From assembly GCA_903907745.1 (NCBI GenBank), contig CAIVPF010000040.1, positions 1 to 48,520 of the forward strand: a DNA stretch of 48,520 nt, read 5' to 3'. A program made the translations under genes and the position numbers. The stretch comes from an uncultured Cytophagaceae bacterium (GTDB lineage: Bacteria; Bacteroidota; Bacteroidia; Cytophagales; Spirosomataceae). Below are positions 8,543-17,664 of this stretch, piece by piece (the stretch's first letter is position 1; every line of letters starts with the position of its first letter). Under the pieces are notes generated by a model. It did no database searches. It was not told where the DNA came from and saw only the letters and a program-made list of their open reading frames with translations.

Positions 8543-11500
8543 ATGGAAAAAAATATCAAAAATGAGCAATTGCCAGAAGGCAAGGGCATAATTTATAACA
8601 TGGTGGGCTGGTTAGCCCAAAACCGTACAACCGTTTACATCTTTACCTTCATCATTTTTGTGGCGGGGATTGGGATTTATTCAAGTCTTCCTAAGGAGCA
8701 GTTTCCGGATATCGTCGTGCCACAAATGGTCATCCAAACGGTCTATGCCGGGACGACCCCTTCCGATATCGAGAACACGATCAATAAACCGATCGAAAAA
8801 CAAATCAAATCCATTACGGGTGTAAAGCGCGTGAAATCGAATGCATTGCAGGATATTTCGGTGATTATCGTCGAATTTAATACGGATGTCACGGTGCCCA
8901 TTGCGAAACAAAGGACCCAGGATGCGGTGGACAAAGCCATCGCTGATTTACCCAAAGACCTGACTCGTGAGCCGTCTGTGGCGGAGGTGAATTTCTCGGA
9001 ATTTCCGATTATGAACATCAATATCGCTGGGGATTATCCGCTGGATAAGTTGAAGAAATACGCCGAAGACCTTCAAGATGAAATCGAAGGAATGCCAGAA
9101 ATTAATCGGGTGGATATCATTGGCGCCCTTAAGCGGGAGATTCAGATTAACTTGGATTTGTATAAAATGCAAAGCTATGGCTTGACATTTTACGATATTC
9201 AAAGCGCGGTACAAGGAGAAAATGTGAACATTTCTGGGGGCGATTTAGCCGTGCAGGGTGTTCGTCGTTCACTTCGGGTGACGGGGGAATTTAAGTCGAT
9301 TGATCAAATTGCCAACTTGATGGTGGGTTCTTCGACGGGCGCGCGTGTTCGTTTAAAGGACGTGGCTGAGGTGAAAGATAGTTATGAGGAGAAGCAAGAT
9401 TTTGCTCGATTGAATAATAAATCTGTGATTACCTTAAATGTGATTAAGCGAAGTGGGGCGAATTTAATTGAGGCCGCGGATCGGATTGAGGGAAGGATTA
9501 AGGAATTTAAGGAAAACCGATATCCGGCGGGCTTGACGGTAACGACGACGGCGGATCAATCGGAGCGTACGCGTGGGGATCTGGCGGATTTGATTAACAC
9601 GGTGGTCTTAGGATTTATTTTTGTGGTGATTGTTTTGATGTTCTTCATGGGCGTGCGTGATGCGGTTTTTGTGGGTCTTTCGGTGCCCTTGTCGGCTTTG
9701 CTGACCTTTTTGTTTATGCCTTCGCTAGACTTTACGTTGAATACGATTGTGTTATTTGGGTTTTTGTTGGGGCTAGGGATTGTGGTGGATGATGCGATTG
9801 TGGTGATTGAAAATGCGCACCGATTGTTTAATAACTTCAAGAAATTGACGATTGTGGAGTCCGTAAAATTGGCTGCATCGGAGGTTTTTGCGCCGGTATT
9901 GTCGGGAACGTTGACTACGATTTCGCCTTTCTTGCCTTTGCTTTTCTGGCCGGGTATTGTGGGTGAGTTTATGAAATATTTGCCGATTACCTTGATCATT
10001 ACGCTATTTGCTTCGCTATTTGTGGCCTATGTGATGAATCCGGTTTTTGCGATTACGTTTATGAAGCGTCATGATGAAGAGGTGAATGATGTGAAGAATC
10101 CGAAATTCTCGGACATTCGTCGGACGGTATTTATCTTACTAAGCCTGACGGTTTTCGGCTATGTGGCAGGATTTGGCTTGGGGCATTTTGGTTTTGGAAA
10201 CTTCTTTTTATTGTGCATCATATTGTACGTATTCAATCATTTTGTGATTACGCCCAAGTGGATTGTGCCGTTCCAAGAGAAAACCTTGCCTAATTTTAAA
10301 ACGAATTATCGTAAAGTGATTTCGTGGGTGTTGGTGGGACGTCGTCCGATTTATACGACGCTTTCGGCTTTTTTATTATTGGTGTTTACGATTGTCCTGA
10401 TGGGTATTGTAAAGCCAAAGGTCGTTTTCTTTCCTTCTGGGGATCCGGATTACATTTATATTTATGCCAAAAACCCGATCGGGACAGATGCGGTCTTGAC
10501 TGACTCGGTGACGAAGGTGATCGAGAAGCGCGTGTTTTCTTTCCTTCAAAAAGAGGGCTACATGAAAATCGTTAATTCGGTGATTTCAAATGTGGGTAAG
10601 AATGCGGGGGATCCGATGCAGCCTGATCGAGGTGCGACGCCGCATAAGAGTAAAGTGACGGTTGCTTTTGAGAAATTACAATTAAGGGATGGGATTAAAA
10701 CGGGTGAAATTTTGAGTAAGATTCAAAAGGATTTTGCGAAGAATCCACTGGCTGGGGTTGAGTTGGCGATCGAACGGGAGAGTAATGGACCGCCGACGGG
10801 CAAGCCGATCTCGATTGAAATTTCAGGCGATAATTTTGTGGTCTTACAGGATTTGGAGAAAAAGGTTCGTGGGTCGATTGTAAAATCGGGGATTCAAGGG
10901 ATTCAGGAGTTGAAATCGGATTTAGTGACGAACAAGCCTGAAATTATCATTGATGTGAATCGGGAGAAAGCGTCACGCGAGGGTATTTCGTCGGCGCAGG
11001 TGGCGATGGCCGTTCGGACGGGATTATTTGGTTCTGAGATTTCCAAATTTCGGGATGAGAAGGATGAATATCCGATCCAATTGCGTTTAAAGGGTAATTC
11101 TCGGAATCAAGTGGAGAAGTTATTGCAAATGAACATTACCTACCGTGACATGAATATGGGGGGTGCTTTGCGCCAGGTACCGTTGAACTCAATTGCGGAT
11201 ATTCATTATGCGACTTCGTTTAGTCAAATTAATCGGAAGAATCAGGAGCGAGTGGTGACCTTGGCATCGGATGTGATACAGGGATATAATGCGAATGAGA
11301 TTGTGGGGGAATTAACCACGCTTTTTGAGGGTCTTGATGTGCCGCAGGGCTATAAGATTCGGATGGGAGGAGAGCAGGAGGACCAAAAGGAATCGGGTGC
11401 ATTTTTGGGAATGGCGTTTTTAGCCGCCTTGGTTTTGATATATTTAATTTTGGCGACGCAGTTTAATTCGGCGGTGAAGCCATTGATCATTTTCGCTACG

Positions 11501-11971
11501 ATTTTATTGTCATTGATTGGGGTTTTATTAGGCTTTATGGCTTTTGGAATGACGTTCTCGGTGATTATGTCGGGTGTGGGAATTATTGCTTTGGCGGGGA
11601 TTGTGGTGAAGAATGGGATTTTGTTGATCGAGTTTATTGAGGAGTTGCGCTTTAAGCGGGGCTATGATTTGAAGGAAGCGATAATAGAAGGGGGTGGAAT
11701 TCGGTTGACGCCGGTATTATTGACGGCATCGGCGGCGGTATTGGGATTGATTCCATTGGCCTTGGGTTTGAGTATTGATTTTGTGGGGATGTTTACGGAG
11801 TTAGATCCGCATATTTTCATCGGTTCGGACTCGGCGGTATTCTGGGGAATTTTGGCTTGGACGATTATTTTTGGATTAACGTTCTCGACGATTTTAACCC
11901 TCGTGATTGTGCCGTGTATGTACTACATTTCGGAGCGGATCAAACAAAAATTAAGCAAACAAACAATTTAG
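8543..11971 (+). CDS. RND-family efflux transporter permease (HAE1-like)
   Basis: Proton-driven inner-membrane drug/solute pump of 1142 residues. Standard RND duplication: TM1 at about 29-49, a large periplasmic loop, TM2-6 at about 345-500, a second loop, and TM8-12 at about 945-1125. The TM4 motif G-I-V-V-D-D-A-I-V-V-I-E-N-A holds the two Asp residues of the proton relay. The central cytoplasmic linker contains two additional hydrophobic stretches (about 527-545 and 551-570), not present in AcrB-like pumps as I know them. Last gene of the tetR operon, followed by a strong terminator. Substrate unknown; the length is slightly above the usual 1,030-1,060. Confidence 0.93.
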   Translation: MEKNIKNEQLPEGKGIIYNMVGWLAQNRTTVYIFTFIIFVAGIGIYSSLPKEQFPDIVVPQMVIQTVYAGTTPSDIENTINKPIEKQIKSITGVKRVKSNALQDISVIIVEFNTDVTVPIAKQRTQDAVDKAIADLPKDLTREPSVAEVNFSEFPIMNINIAGDYPLDKLKKYAEDLQDEIEGMPEINRVDIIGALKREIQINLDLYKMQSYGLTFYDIQSAVQGENVNISGGDLAVQGVRRSLRVTGEFKSIDQIANLMVGSSTGARVRLKDVAEVKDSYEEKQDFARLNNKSVITLNVIKRSGANLIEAADRIEGRIKEFKENRYPAGLTVTTTADQSERTRGDLADLINTVVLGFIFVVIVLMFFMGVRDAVFVGLSVPLSALLTFLFMPSLDFTLNTIVLFGFLLGLGIVVDDAIVVIENAHRLFNNFKKLTIVESVKLAASEVFAPVLSGTLTTISPFLPLLFWPGIVGEFMKYLPITLIITLFASLFVAYVMNPVFAITFMKRHDEEVNDVKNPKFSDIRRTVFILLSLTVFGYVAGFGLGHFGFGNFFLLCIILYVFNHFVITPKWIVPFQEKTLPNFKTNYRKVISWVLVGRRPIYTTLSAFLLLVFTIVLMGIVKPKVVFFPSGDPDYIYIYAKNPIGTDAVLTDSVTKVIEKRVFSFLQKEGYMKIVNSVISNVGKNAGDPMQPDRGATPHKSKVTVAFEKLQLRDGIKTGEILSKIQKDFAKNPLAGVELAIERESNGPPTGKPISIEISGDNFVVLQDLEKKVRGSIVKSGIQGIQELKSDLVTNKPEIIIDVNREKASREGISSAQVAMAVRTGLFGSEISKFRDEKDEYPIQLRLKGNSRNQVEKLLQMNITYRDMNMGGALRQVPLNSIADIHYATSFSQINRKNQERVVTLASDVIQGYNANEIVGELTTLFEGLDVPQGYKIRMGGEQEDQKESGAFLGMAFLAALVLIYLILATQFNSAVKPLIIFATILLSLIGVLLGFMAFGMTFSVIMSGVGIIALAGIVVKNGILLIEFIEELRFKRGYDLKEAIIEGGGIRLTPVLLTASAAVLGLIPLALGLSIDFVGMFTELDPHIFIGSDSAVFWGILAWTIIFGLTFSTILTLVIVPCMYYISERIKQKLSKQTI

Positions 11972-11993
11972 TTTTTTTGGGGTTTAGAATGTG

Positions 11994-12030
11994 AAATCCC
12001 GAGGATTTGTTCCTCGGGATTTTTGTTTTT
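11994..12030 (+). terminator. Terminator of the efflux operon
   Basis: A perfect 12-bp stem, AAATCCCGAGGA (11994-12005) with TCCTCGGGATTT (12011-12022), loop TTTGT, followed by TTGTTTTT. Confidence 0.9.
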
Positions 12031-12086
12031 CAGGCTAAAAAGCTAATTAAAATAAATTAACTTAGGGGGATTTAAAATTTATCAAC

Positions 12087-13778
12087 ATGAAAAAATATTT
12101 ACTTATTGGTTTGTTATTGCCTCTGGCAGTTTTTGGTCAAGATAGACCGTATGGAAAATTATGGGCGACGCGTTCGCAGGTGATTGCGCAGCATGGGATG
12201 GCGGCGACGTCTCATCCTTTATCGACCCAGGTCGCTTTGGATGTATTGAAGGCAGGAGGAAATGCGATTGATGCCGCGATTGCTGCTAATGCCATGGAAG
12301 GCGTGGTGGAACCGCATGTGAATGGGATTGGGGGTGATTTATATGCGATTGTTTGGGATGCCAAAACGAAGAAATTATATGGAATTAATGGCTCGGGTCG
12401 TTCGCCGAAATCCTTGACTTTGGCGGAGTTTAAGAAGCGTGGTTTGACGCATATCCCGTCGACGGGGCCTTTGCCGATTAGCGTGCCGGGATGTGTCGAT
12501 GCGTGGTTCGAGCTGAGCAAAAAATTCGGAACGATGCCGATGAGCAAAGTCTTGGAGAAGGCGGTTTCCTATGCGCGAAATGGTTTTCCGGTACATGGGG
12601 AATTGGCTTCGGCTTTAGCGCGGGTTCCGGCGAATTATGGGAAATTTCCGAATGTGGCGCAGCATTATTATCCTTCGGGCAAAGTTCCGGCGGAGGGTGA
12701 TGTGTTCAAAAATCCGAATTTAGCGAATACGCTGGAGCGTATAGGCAAGGAAGGCCGGGATGTCTTTTATAAGGGAGATATGGCGCGGACGATGGATGCG
12801 TTTATGAAGAAGAATGGGGGATTTTTGAGTTATGAGGATTTGGCGACACATACGTCGACATGGATTGATCCGGTTTCCGTGAATTATCGGGGTTATGATG
12901 TGTGGGAATTGCCGCCAAATGGACAAGGGATTGCGGCTTTGCAGATGTTGAATATTCTGGAGGGCTATGATTTTTCCAAAATCAAACTAGGTAGTGCGGA
13001 GCACGTTCATTTGTTTACGGAGGCCAAAAAATTGGTTTTTGAGGATCGGGCTAAGTATTATGCAGATATGGATTTTGCCAAAATTCCTGTGAAAAGTTTG
13101 ATTTCGGAGGAGTATGCGGCGGAGCGGCGGAAATTGATTAATCTGGCGCGTGCGTCGAGGCATTTTGATGCAGGGAATCCGGCTTTAAAAGATGGGGATA
13201 CGATTTATATGACGGTGGCGGATAAGGATGGGAATATGGTTTCCTTGATTCAAAGTAATTACCGGGGTTTTGGTTCGGGGATGATGCCGGATGGTTTGGG
13301 ATTTATGTTTCAGGATCGGGGGGAATTGTATAGTTTGAAAGAGGGTGAAAACAATACCTATGCGCCGGGTAAGCGGCCTTTTCACACGATTATTCCGGCA
13401 TTTATGACGAAAGATGGCGAGCCGATTATGAGTTTTGGCGTGATGGGTGGAGGTTATCAGCCGATGGGTCATGTGCAAATTGTGATGAATGTGGTGGATT
13501 TTGGGATGAATGTGCAGGAGGCGGGGGATTTTCCTCGGATTAATCATGAGGGTTCTTCTGAGCCGACGGGGGAATTGATGGAGGCGACTGGCGGGATGAT
13601 TACGCTCGAAAGTGGGTATTCGTATGAAGTGATTCGGGAATTATTGCAAAAAGGTCATCAAGTGGGCTATAGTGCGGGGGTGTATGGTGGTTACCAGTGT
13701 ATTCGTTGGGACCCCGTTCGAAAAGTATATTTCGGCGCCACCGAATCCCGTAAAGACGGCCAGGCGGCGGGGTATTAA
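12087..13778 (+). CDS. ggt: Gamma-glutamyltransferase (Ntn hydrolase)
   Basis: Cleaves or transfers the gamma-glutamyl group of glutathione and related peptides in the periplasm. Signal peptide at about residues 1-18 (cut after VFGQ). The 563-residue precursor should self-cleave before Thr372 in DGDTIYMTVADKDGN, giving large and small subunits. The flanks support this: G-G-N-A-I-D-A-A-I-A-A-N near the N-terminus, P-x-x-N-G-I-G-G-D (about 76-84), and after the cleavage site K-R-P-F-H-T-I-I-P-A and G-V-M-G-G-G-Y-Q-P-M-G-H-V-Q. No lid-loop call is made. Substrate preference (glutathione versus acylated peptide) cannot be read. G-rich codon use resembles the end of the preceding RND gene. Confidence 0.93.
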   Translation: MKKYLLIGLLLPLAVFGQDRPYGKLWATRSQVIAQHGMAATSHPLSTQVALDVLKAGGNAIDAAIAANAMEGVVEPHVNGIGGDLYAIVWDAKTKKLYGINGSGRSPKSLTLAEFKKRGLTHIPSTGPLPISVPGCVDAWFELSKKFGTMPMSKVLEKAVSYARNGFPVHGELASALARVPANYGKFPNVAQHYYPSGKVPAEGDVFKNPNLANTLERIGKEGRDVFYKGDMARTMDAFMKKNGGFLSYEDLATHTSTWIDPVSVNYRGYDVWELPPNGQGIAALQMLNILEGYDFSKIKLGSAEHVHLFTEAKKLVFEDRAKYYADMDFAKIPVKSLISEEYAAERRKLINLARASRHFDAGNPALKDGDTIYMTVADKDGNMVSLIQSNYRGFGSGMMPDGLGFMFQDRGELYSLKEGENNTYAPGKRPFHTIIPAFMTKDGEPIMSFGVMGGGYQPMGHVQIVMNVVDFGMNVQEAGDFPRINHEGSSEPTGELMEATGGMITLESGYSYEVIRELLQKGHQVGYSAGVYGGYQCIRWDPVRKVYFGATESRKDGQAAGY

Positions 13779-13800
13779 TACGCTATTTTTGGCTCCGCCC

Positions 13801-13835
13801 TACCTTTGCCAATCCTTGCCGGTTTGGCAAAGGTA
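13801..13835. repeat. Perfect 12-bp inverted repeat between ggt and nagA
   Basis: TACCTTTGCCAA (13801-13812) and TTGGCAAAGGTA (13824-13835) around an 11-nt loop. No T run follows on either strand, so it is a poor intrinsic terminator. The left arm begins with TACCTTTG, a perfect -7 box, so it may be an operator overlapping a nagA promoter or a leader hairpin. Confidence 0.55.
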
Positions 13836-13857
13836 AAGGAGAAAATCCATTTTGACG

Positions 13858-14946
13858 ATGAAAAAACTGATATTTAAAAAAGTCTTTACTGGAACCGAAT
13901 GGTTAAATAATCAGGCTATTTCCTTCGAAAATGGAAAAATTGCTGCCATGGAAACCGGAGAGGGCGGGGATCAAAATGGTTTTTTGTGTGCGGGCTTCAT
14001 CGACTTACAAGTTTATGGAGGCGGAGGATTGTTGTTTTCGAACCAGCAAACCACGCAGGCTATTCAAGCCACCTTTGATGAACACATAAAAACTGGGACG
14101 ACCCATTTTCAAATCACGCTCAATTGTTCGCCTAAAGTAAACATGTGGCGCGCCATAGAGGCAAGTAAAAATTATCAAGGAAATGGATTAATCGGCTTGC
14201 ATTTAGAAGGTCCATTTTTTAATCCGATTCGCCGAGGTGCACATCAAGAGGCTTTTGTCCAAGCACCCAAGCTTGCATTTATCGAAGAGATTATCAATCA
14301 AACCCAAGGCCTTCCTACCTATATGACCATTGCGCCCGAAATGTTTTCGGAGCATGAATTGGACCGAATGATTCATAGCCCATTAATGCTTTCGATTGGG
14401 CATTCGGAAGCGAGTTTTGAAGAAACAAAATCAGCCATAGACGCGGGGATTCCTAGAATTACCCATTTGTTTAATGCGATGTCTCAGTGGCAAAGTCGGG
14501 CGCTAGGGATTGTTGGCGCCAGTTTTTTGTCGGAGGCATGGACGAGTATCATCGTCGACGGGCAGCATTGTGATTTTGATTCGGTACGTTTGGCCAAAAA
14601 ATTAAAAGGCCCAAAACTCTTTTTAATCACAGATGCCGTCACCCACGATGAATCTGGCCCCTATTTTTTCTCAAAAAAAGGCGATCGATTTACGAACGAC
14701 CAGGGGACTTTGTCAGGCTCCGCCCTTACGATGATTCAGGCCATTCGAAATTGCGTGAATCAGGTTGGTATACCCCTCGACGAAGCACTCCGCATGGCCA
14801 CCCTTTATCCTGCTGAGGTGGTGAATCGAAGCCATGAAATAGGCTCCATCGGCCTTGGAAAAAAGGCATGTTTTGTTCATCTTTCGGATGATTTAAAAGT
14901 AGAACAAGTTTGGTACGATGGCCAATCGATGTTAACAACCAAATAA
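13858..14946 (+). CDS. nagA: N-acetylglucosamine-6-phosphate deacetylase
   Basis: Amidohydrolase that removes acetate from GlcNAc-6-phosphate in amino-sugar catabolism and peptidoglycan recycling. With the ATG at 13858 it is 362 residues. A TTG six bases upstream is an alternative start and has AAGGAG about 10 nt before it. Motifs: the N-terminal F-I-D-L-Q-V-Y-G-G-G-G, metal ligand Glu117 in G-L-H-L-E-G-P-F, His182 (IGHSEAS), His203 (THLFNAMS), and catalytic Asp259 in LITDAVTHD. The stop TAA overlaps the next start by one base (TAATG). No nagB or transporter is linked, so its place in a pathway is inferred from family only. Confidence 0.93.
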   Translation: MKKLIFKKVFTGTEWLNNQAISFENGKIAAMETGEGGDQNGFLCAGFIDLQVYGGGGLLFSNQQTTQAIQATFDEHIKTGTTHFQITLNCSPKVNMWRAIEASKNYQGNGLIGLHLEGPFFNPIRRGAHQEAFVQAPKLAFIEEIINQTQGLPTYMTIAPEMFSEHELDRMIHSPLMLSIGHSEASFEETKSAIDAGIPRITHLFNAMSQWQSRALGIVGASFLSEAWTSIIVDGQHCDFDSVRLAKKLKGPKLFLITDAVTHDESGPYFFSKKGDRFTNDQGTLSGSALTMIQAIRNCVNQVGIPLDEALRMATLYPAEVVNRSHEIGSIGLGKKACFVHLSDDLKVEQVWYDGQSMLTTK

Positions 14947-16091
14947 TGATTCATTTCCCTTCCAAGCAACCGCACGTTCAAACAACGATTTTTACCAAAA
15001 TGTCCCAAATGGCTTTGGACGAAGGGGCTCTCAATCTTTCCCAAGGCTTTCCCAGTTTTGACTGTTCAGAGGAACTTCAGGCACTCGTTCAATTTTATAG
15101 CAAAGGACACAACCAGTATGCCCCCATGGCCGGGATTCCTGCCCTCCGCCAAAGTATCGCCCAAAAAACAGCGTCCTTTTATGGCATCGATTTAAATCCC
15201 GCCACCGAAATCACCGTCGTTTCTGGTGCGACCGAGGCTCTTTTTGCTGCGGTGCATTGCTGCGTCTCGCCAGGGGATGAGGTGATTATGTTTGATCCGT
15301 CATACGATGCCTATGACCCCATGGTCCGCCTCGCCGGTGGTATTCCAGTACATATCGCGCTTTCTGCACAAGCAGGTTTTCAGATCGATTGGTCTATATT
15401 AGCCCAAAAAATTAACCCCAAAACCCGTGCCATTATGGTGAATTCACCCCATAATCCCACAGGTGCTGTTTGGTCGCAAGCTGATTTGGACGCTTTAGCG
15501 GACATTTTAAAGGGTACTCAGATTTTGTTGATTTCCGATGAAGTATATGAACATATCGTTTTTGACGGAAAATCGCATGCCTCGGTTCTGCTTCATCCGG
15601 AATTGCGGAAACGCAGTTTTGTTTGCGGCTCCTTTGGGAAAACGTATCATGTTACCGGTTGGAAAATCGGCTACTGCCTTGCCCCGGCCTATTTAACGGC
15701 TGAATTTAGGAAATTACACCAATGGGTTACTTTTTCCACGGTTACACCCTTACAACATGCCCTTGCTGATTTCATCAAAATCCCCAAGCATTACCTAGAA
15801 TTAAGTGATTTTTACCAAAAAAAGCGGGATTTGTTCGTTGGGTTTTTCCAAAATTCCCGCTGGAAAATTCTCCCTTCTCAGGGTAGTTTTTTCCAATGTT
15901 TGGATTATGCTGCCATTAGTGATGAAGCAGATGTGGATTTGGCGGACCGACTTACGCGCGAAATTAAAGTAGCCTCCATTCCCATTTCCGTTTTCTACGA
16001 AACTGCGCCTACGGATAAAATTTTACGTTTTTGTTTCGCGAAATCTGACGAAATGCTCAGCGAAGCCGCCCAGCGACTCGCCGCCCTATAG
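14946..16091 (+). CDS. PLP-dependent aminotransferase, methionine/kynurenine type
   Basis: Fold-type I class I/II aminotransferase, 381 residues from the ATG at 14946, which overlaps the nagA stop by one base. An in-frame extension to 14910 would run inside nagA and is unlikely. Visible features: L-S-Q-G-F-P-S-F (substrate loop), Q-Y-A-P-M-A-G-I-P-A-L-R, the N-S-P-H-N-P-T-G-A motif, D-E-V-Y-E-H, the PLP-lysine motif S-F-G-K-T-Y-H-V-T-G-W-K, and the C-terminal arginine in ILRFCFAKS. It most resembles YbdL/KAT-like methionine aminotransferases. Likely translationally coupled to nagA, although no shared pathway is evident. Its 3' end overlaps the convergent glycerate kinase by 6 bp. Confidence 0.9.
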   Translation: MIHFPSKQPHVQTTIFTKMSQMALDEGALNLSQGFPSFDCSEELQALVQFYSKGHNQYAPMAGIPALRQSIAQKTASFYGIDLNPATEITVVSGATEALFAAVHCCVSPGDEVIMFDPSYDAYDPMVRLAGGIPVHIALSAQAGFQIDWSILAQKINPKTRAIMVNSPHNPTGAVWSQADLDALADILKGTQILLISDEVYEHIVFDGKSHASVLLHPELRKRSFVCGSFGKTYHVTGWKIGYCLAPAYLTAEFRKLHQWVTFSTVTPLQHALADFIKIPKHYLELSDFYQKKRDLFVGFFQNSRWKILPSQGSFFQCLDYAAISDEADVDLADRLTREIKVASIPISVFYETAPTDKILRFCFAKSDEMLSEAAQRLAAL

Positions 16092-17210
16092 ATATTTAAG
16101 CGCTATTTCTTCTCCGATTTTTTCCAAATAGCTACCGGCATTTTCCATGGCGTCTTTCACATTTTCCGCTTTTGACATCACGGAAAACACATCGTTCGCA
16201 TCAAAAAACACAGGTATTTTTTCCGCTTCCTCAAAAGCCCCACAGACGATGAGGGTTTGTTTGAATTGTTTGTCGGCCCGCTGAAGCACCTGAGAAATTA
16301 ATTTGCCGCCCCAACTTTGCCCATCCACTTTCCCTTCGCCCGTGATCACATAATCAGCCTTGCGTATCGCACGGTCAATGTGTAATTTATCCAATACCCA
16401 TTCCGCACCTAAGGACATCTTGGCACCCAAAAAATACACCGCCCCCGCCCCAAGACCACCCGCTGCTCCCGCACCAGCTTGCTCAGAAATAGCTATGCCG
16501 GCTAAACCATCCATTAACTTTCCAATATTAGTTAGACCTTTGTCTAATTGTTTAACCAAAGCGCCTGTAGCTCCTTTTTGTTTCGCAAAAATATGGGCCG
16601 CACCGGATTCGCCAGCTAGGGGATTTTGTACATCAGTGATGACAAAAAACTCGATCGATTTTAATTTTTCCGCCATAGGACTAGGAAGTATTTGGGCCAA
16701 ATTACCCAATTCCTTTCCGATGGGCTGTAATTCCTTTCCTGCAGCATCCAAAAATCGATAGCCGAGCGCCTGAGCCATTCCGATACCCGCATCATTCGTG
16801 GCCGAACCTCCTAGGGTCAACACAATTTTTTCCGCCCCTTTTTCCATGGCCGCTAGGATCAATTCTCCGGTCCCAATGGAACTAGTCAGGCTTGGATTTC
16901 GCTCCTTGGCATCTAAAAGCATCAAACCAGATGCTCGCGACATTTCGATGTAGGCCATTTTTTGATCGGCCAACCATAAATAGTCCGCCGCAATCGCCCG
17001 AAATAACGGATCCTGAACCTTTACCGAAACCCAAGTGCCCCCATGTGCTTGTTGGATCACCTCCAAAGTCCCCTCTCCGCCATCCGCCAAAGGCAATTTT
17101 TGAATCGTACTTTTAGGTCTCCTCTTTTTAATACCCCGTTCCAAGGCATCACATGCCTCCTGAGCCGTTAAAGAACCCCTAAATTTATCTGGACAGATTA
17201 ATATATGCAC
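16086..17210 (-). CDS. Glycerate kinase (GarK/GlxK family)
   Basis: ATP-dependent phosphorylation of glycerate, cytoplasmic, 374 residues. Starts at a GTG (17208-17210) with the family N-terminus [M]HILICPDKFRGSLTA. Other hallmarks: P-L-A-D-G-G-E-G-T (about 41-49), G-T-G-E-L-I-L-A-A, the glycine-rich L-T-L-G-G-S-A-T-N-D-A-G (about 131-142), A-G-A-A-G-G-L-G-A-G, and TGEGKVDGQSWGGK near the C-terminus. Length matches the GK1 family. It converges with the aminotransferase gene, with overlapping stop codons, and no terminator is visible between them. Whether the product is 2- or 3-phosphoglycerate is not decided from sequence. Confidence 0.93.
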   Translation of the reverse strand: MHILICPDKFRGSLTAQEACDALERGIKKRRPKSTIQKLPLADGGEGTLEVIQQAHGGTWVSVKVQDPLFRAIAADYLWLADQKMAYIEMSRASGLMLLDAKERNPSLTSSIGTGELILAAMEKGAEKIVLTLGGSATNDAGIGMAQALGYRFLDAAGKELQPIGKELGNLAQILPSPMAEKLKSIEFFVITDVQNPLAGESGAAHIFAKQKGATGALVKQLDKGLTNIGKLMDGLAGIAISEQAGAGAAGGLGAGAVYFLGAKMSLGAEWVLDKLHIDRAIRKADYVITGEGKVDGQSWGGKLISQVLQRADKQFKQTLIVCGAFEEAEKIPVFFDANDVFSVMSKAENVKDAMENAGSYLEKIGEEIALKYL

Positions 17211-17247
17211 GAATCAGTATTTATGCCCCAATTTACGCACAATTCCT

Positions 17248-17255
17248 TACTTTTG
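17248..17255 (+). promoter_or_regulatory. Likely -7 element for the small lipoprotein gene
   Basis: TACTTTTG matches TAnnTTTG and ends 16 nt before the start codon at 17272. No clear TTTG is seen 19-21 nt upstream, so the promoter is only half supported. Confidence 0.45.
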
Positions 17256-17271
17256 TGACGTATTCGACGCG

Positions 17272-17655
17272 ATGAAAAACCTTGTACTCTTTTTTTGCCT
17301 TGCCTTTTTGGGAACATCTTGTACCCATCAACCTGATTTAGCCGGTTTCGACCCAGCACCCTTTAAATTAGACCGCGGCGCTTGTCAAAATACCCGAAAA
17401 GCCCAAATTGGCTGGTTGAAAACTCATAAAATGACCTGGAAAGGCGTAAGTTCAAATGACGTGGAAGCCTTTTTAGGGAAGCCGGATGTCCAACAATTAG
17501 CCGACCGAAATCAAGAATATTACATTTATTACCTCGAATCCGGCACACATTGCGCTGACATTAAAACACCCTCCTCAGCCAAAACCATGGCTTTTCGTTT
17601 TAGCGCGATCGGTTTAGTGACCGAAATAACCTTTCAAAACGGTATTCCAGATTGA
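17272..17655 (+). CDS. Small lipoprotein, possibly BamE/SmpA-like fold
   Basis: A 127-residue protein with a lipoprotein signal ending LGTSC (Cys17). The mature part has W-K-G-V-S-S-N-D-V-E-A-F-L-G-K-P-D followed by a Y-Y-I-Y-Y-L strand and a final strand after F-S-A-I-G-L-V-T-E-I. This helix-then-LGxPD-then-strands order is reminiscent of the SmpA/OmlA (BamE-like) fold, but I cannot prove homology. Two further Cys residues (in GACQN and THCAD) could form a disulfide. It ends 9 bp from the convergent membrane-protein gene. Function unknown. Confidence 0.75.
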   Translation: MKNLVLFFCLAFLGTSCTHQPDLAGFDPAPFKLDRGACQNTRKAQIGWLKTHKMTWKGVSSNDVEAFLGKPDVQQLADRNQEYYIYYLESGTHCADIKTPSSAKTMAFRFSAIGLVTEITFQNGIPD

Positions 17656-17664
17656 AAACGGATT

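Noticed and set aside
9556-9999. 147-codon minus-strand frame in the RND pump gene
   Set aside because: Shadow frame of a GC-biased coding region. The plus strand encodes intact RND motifs here.
13185-13547. 120-codon minus-strand frame rich in His/Arg inside ggt
   Set aside because: Composition is that of reversed coding DNA, and it overlaps the conserved gamma-glutamyltransferase core.
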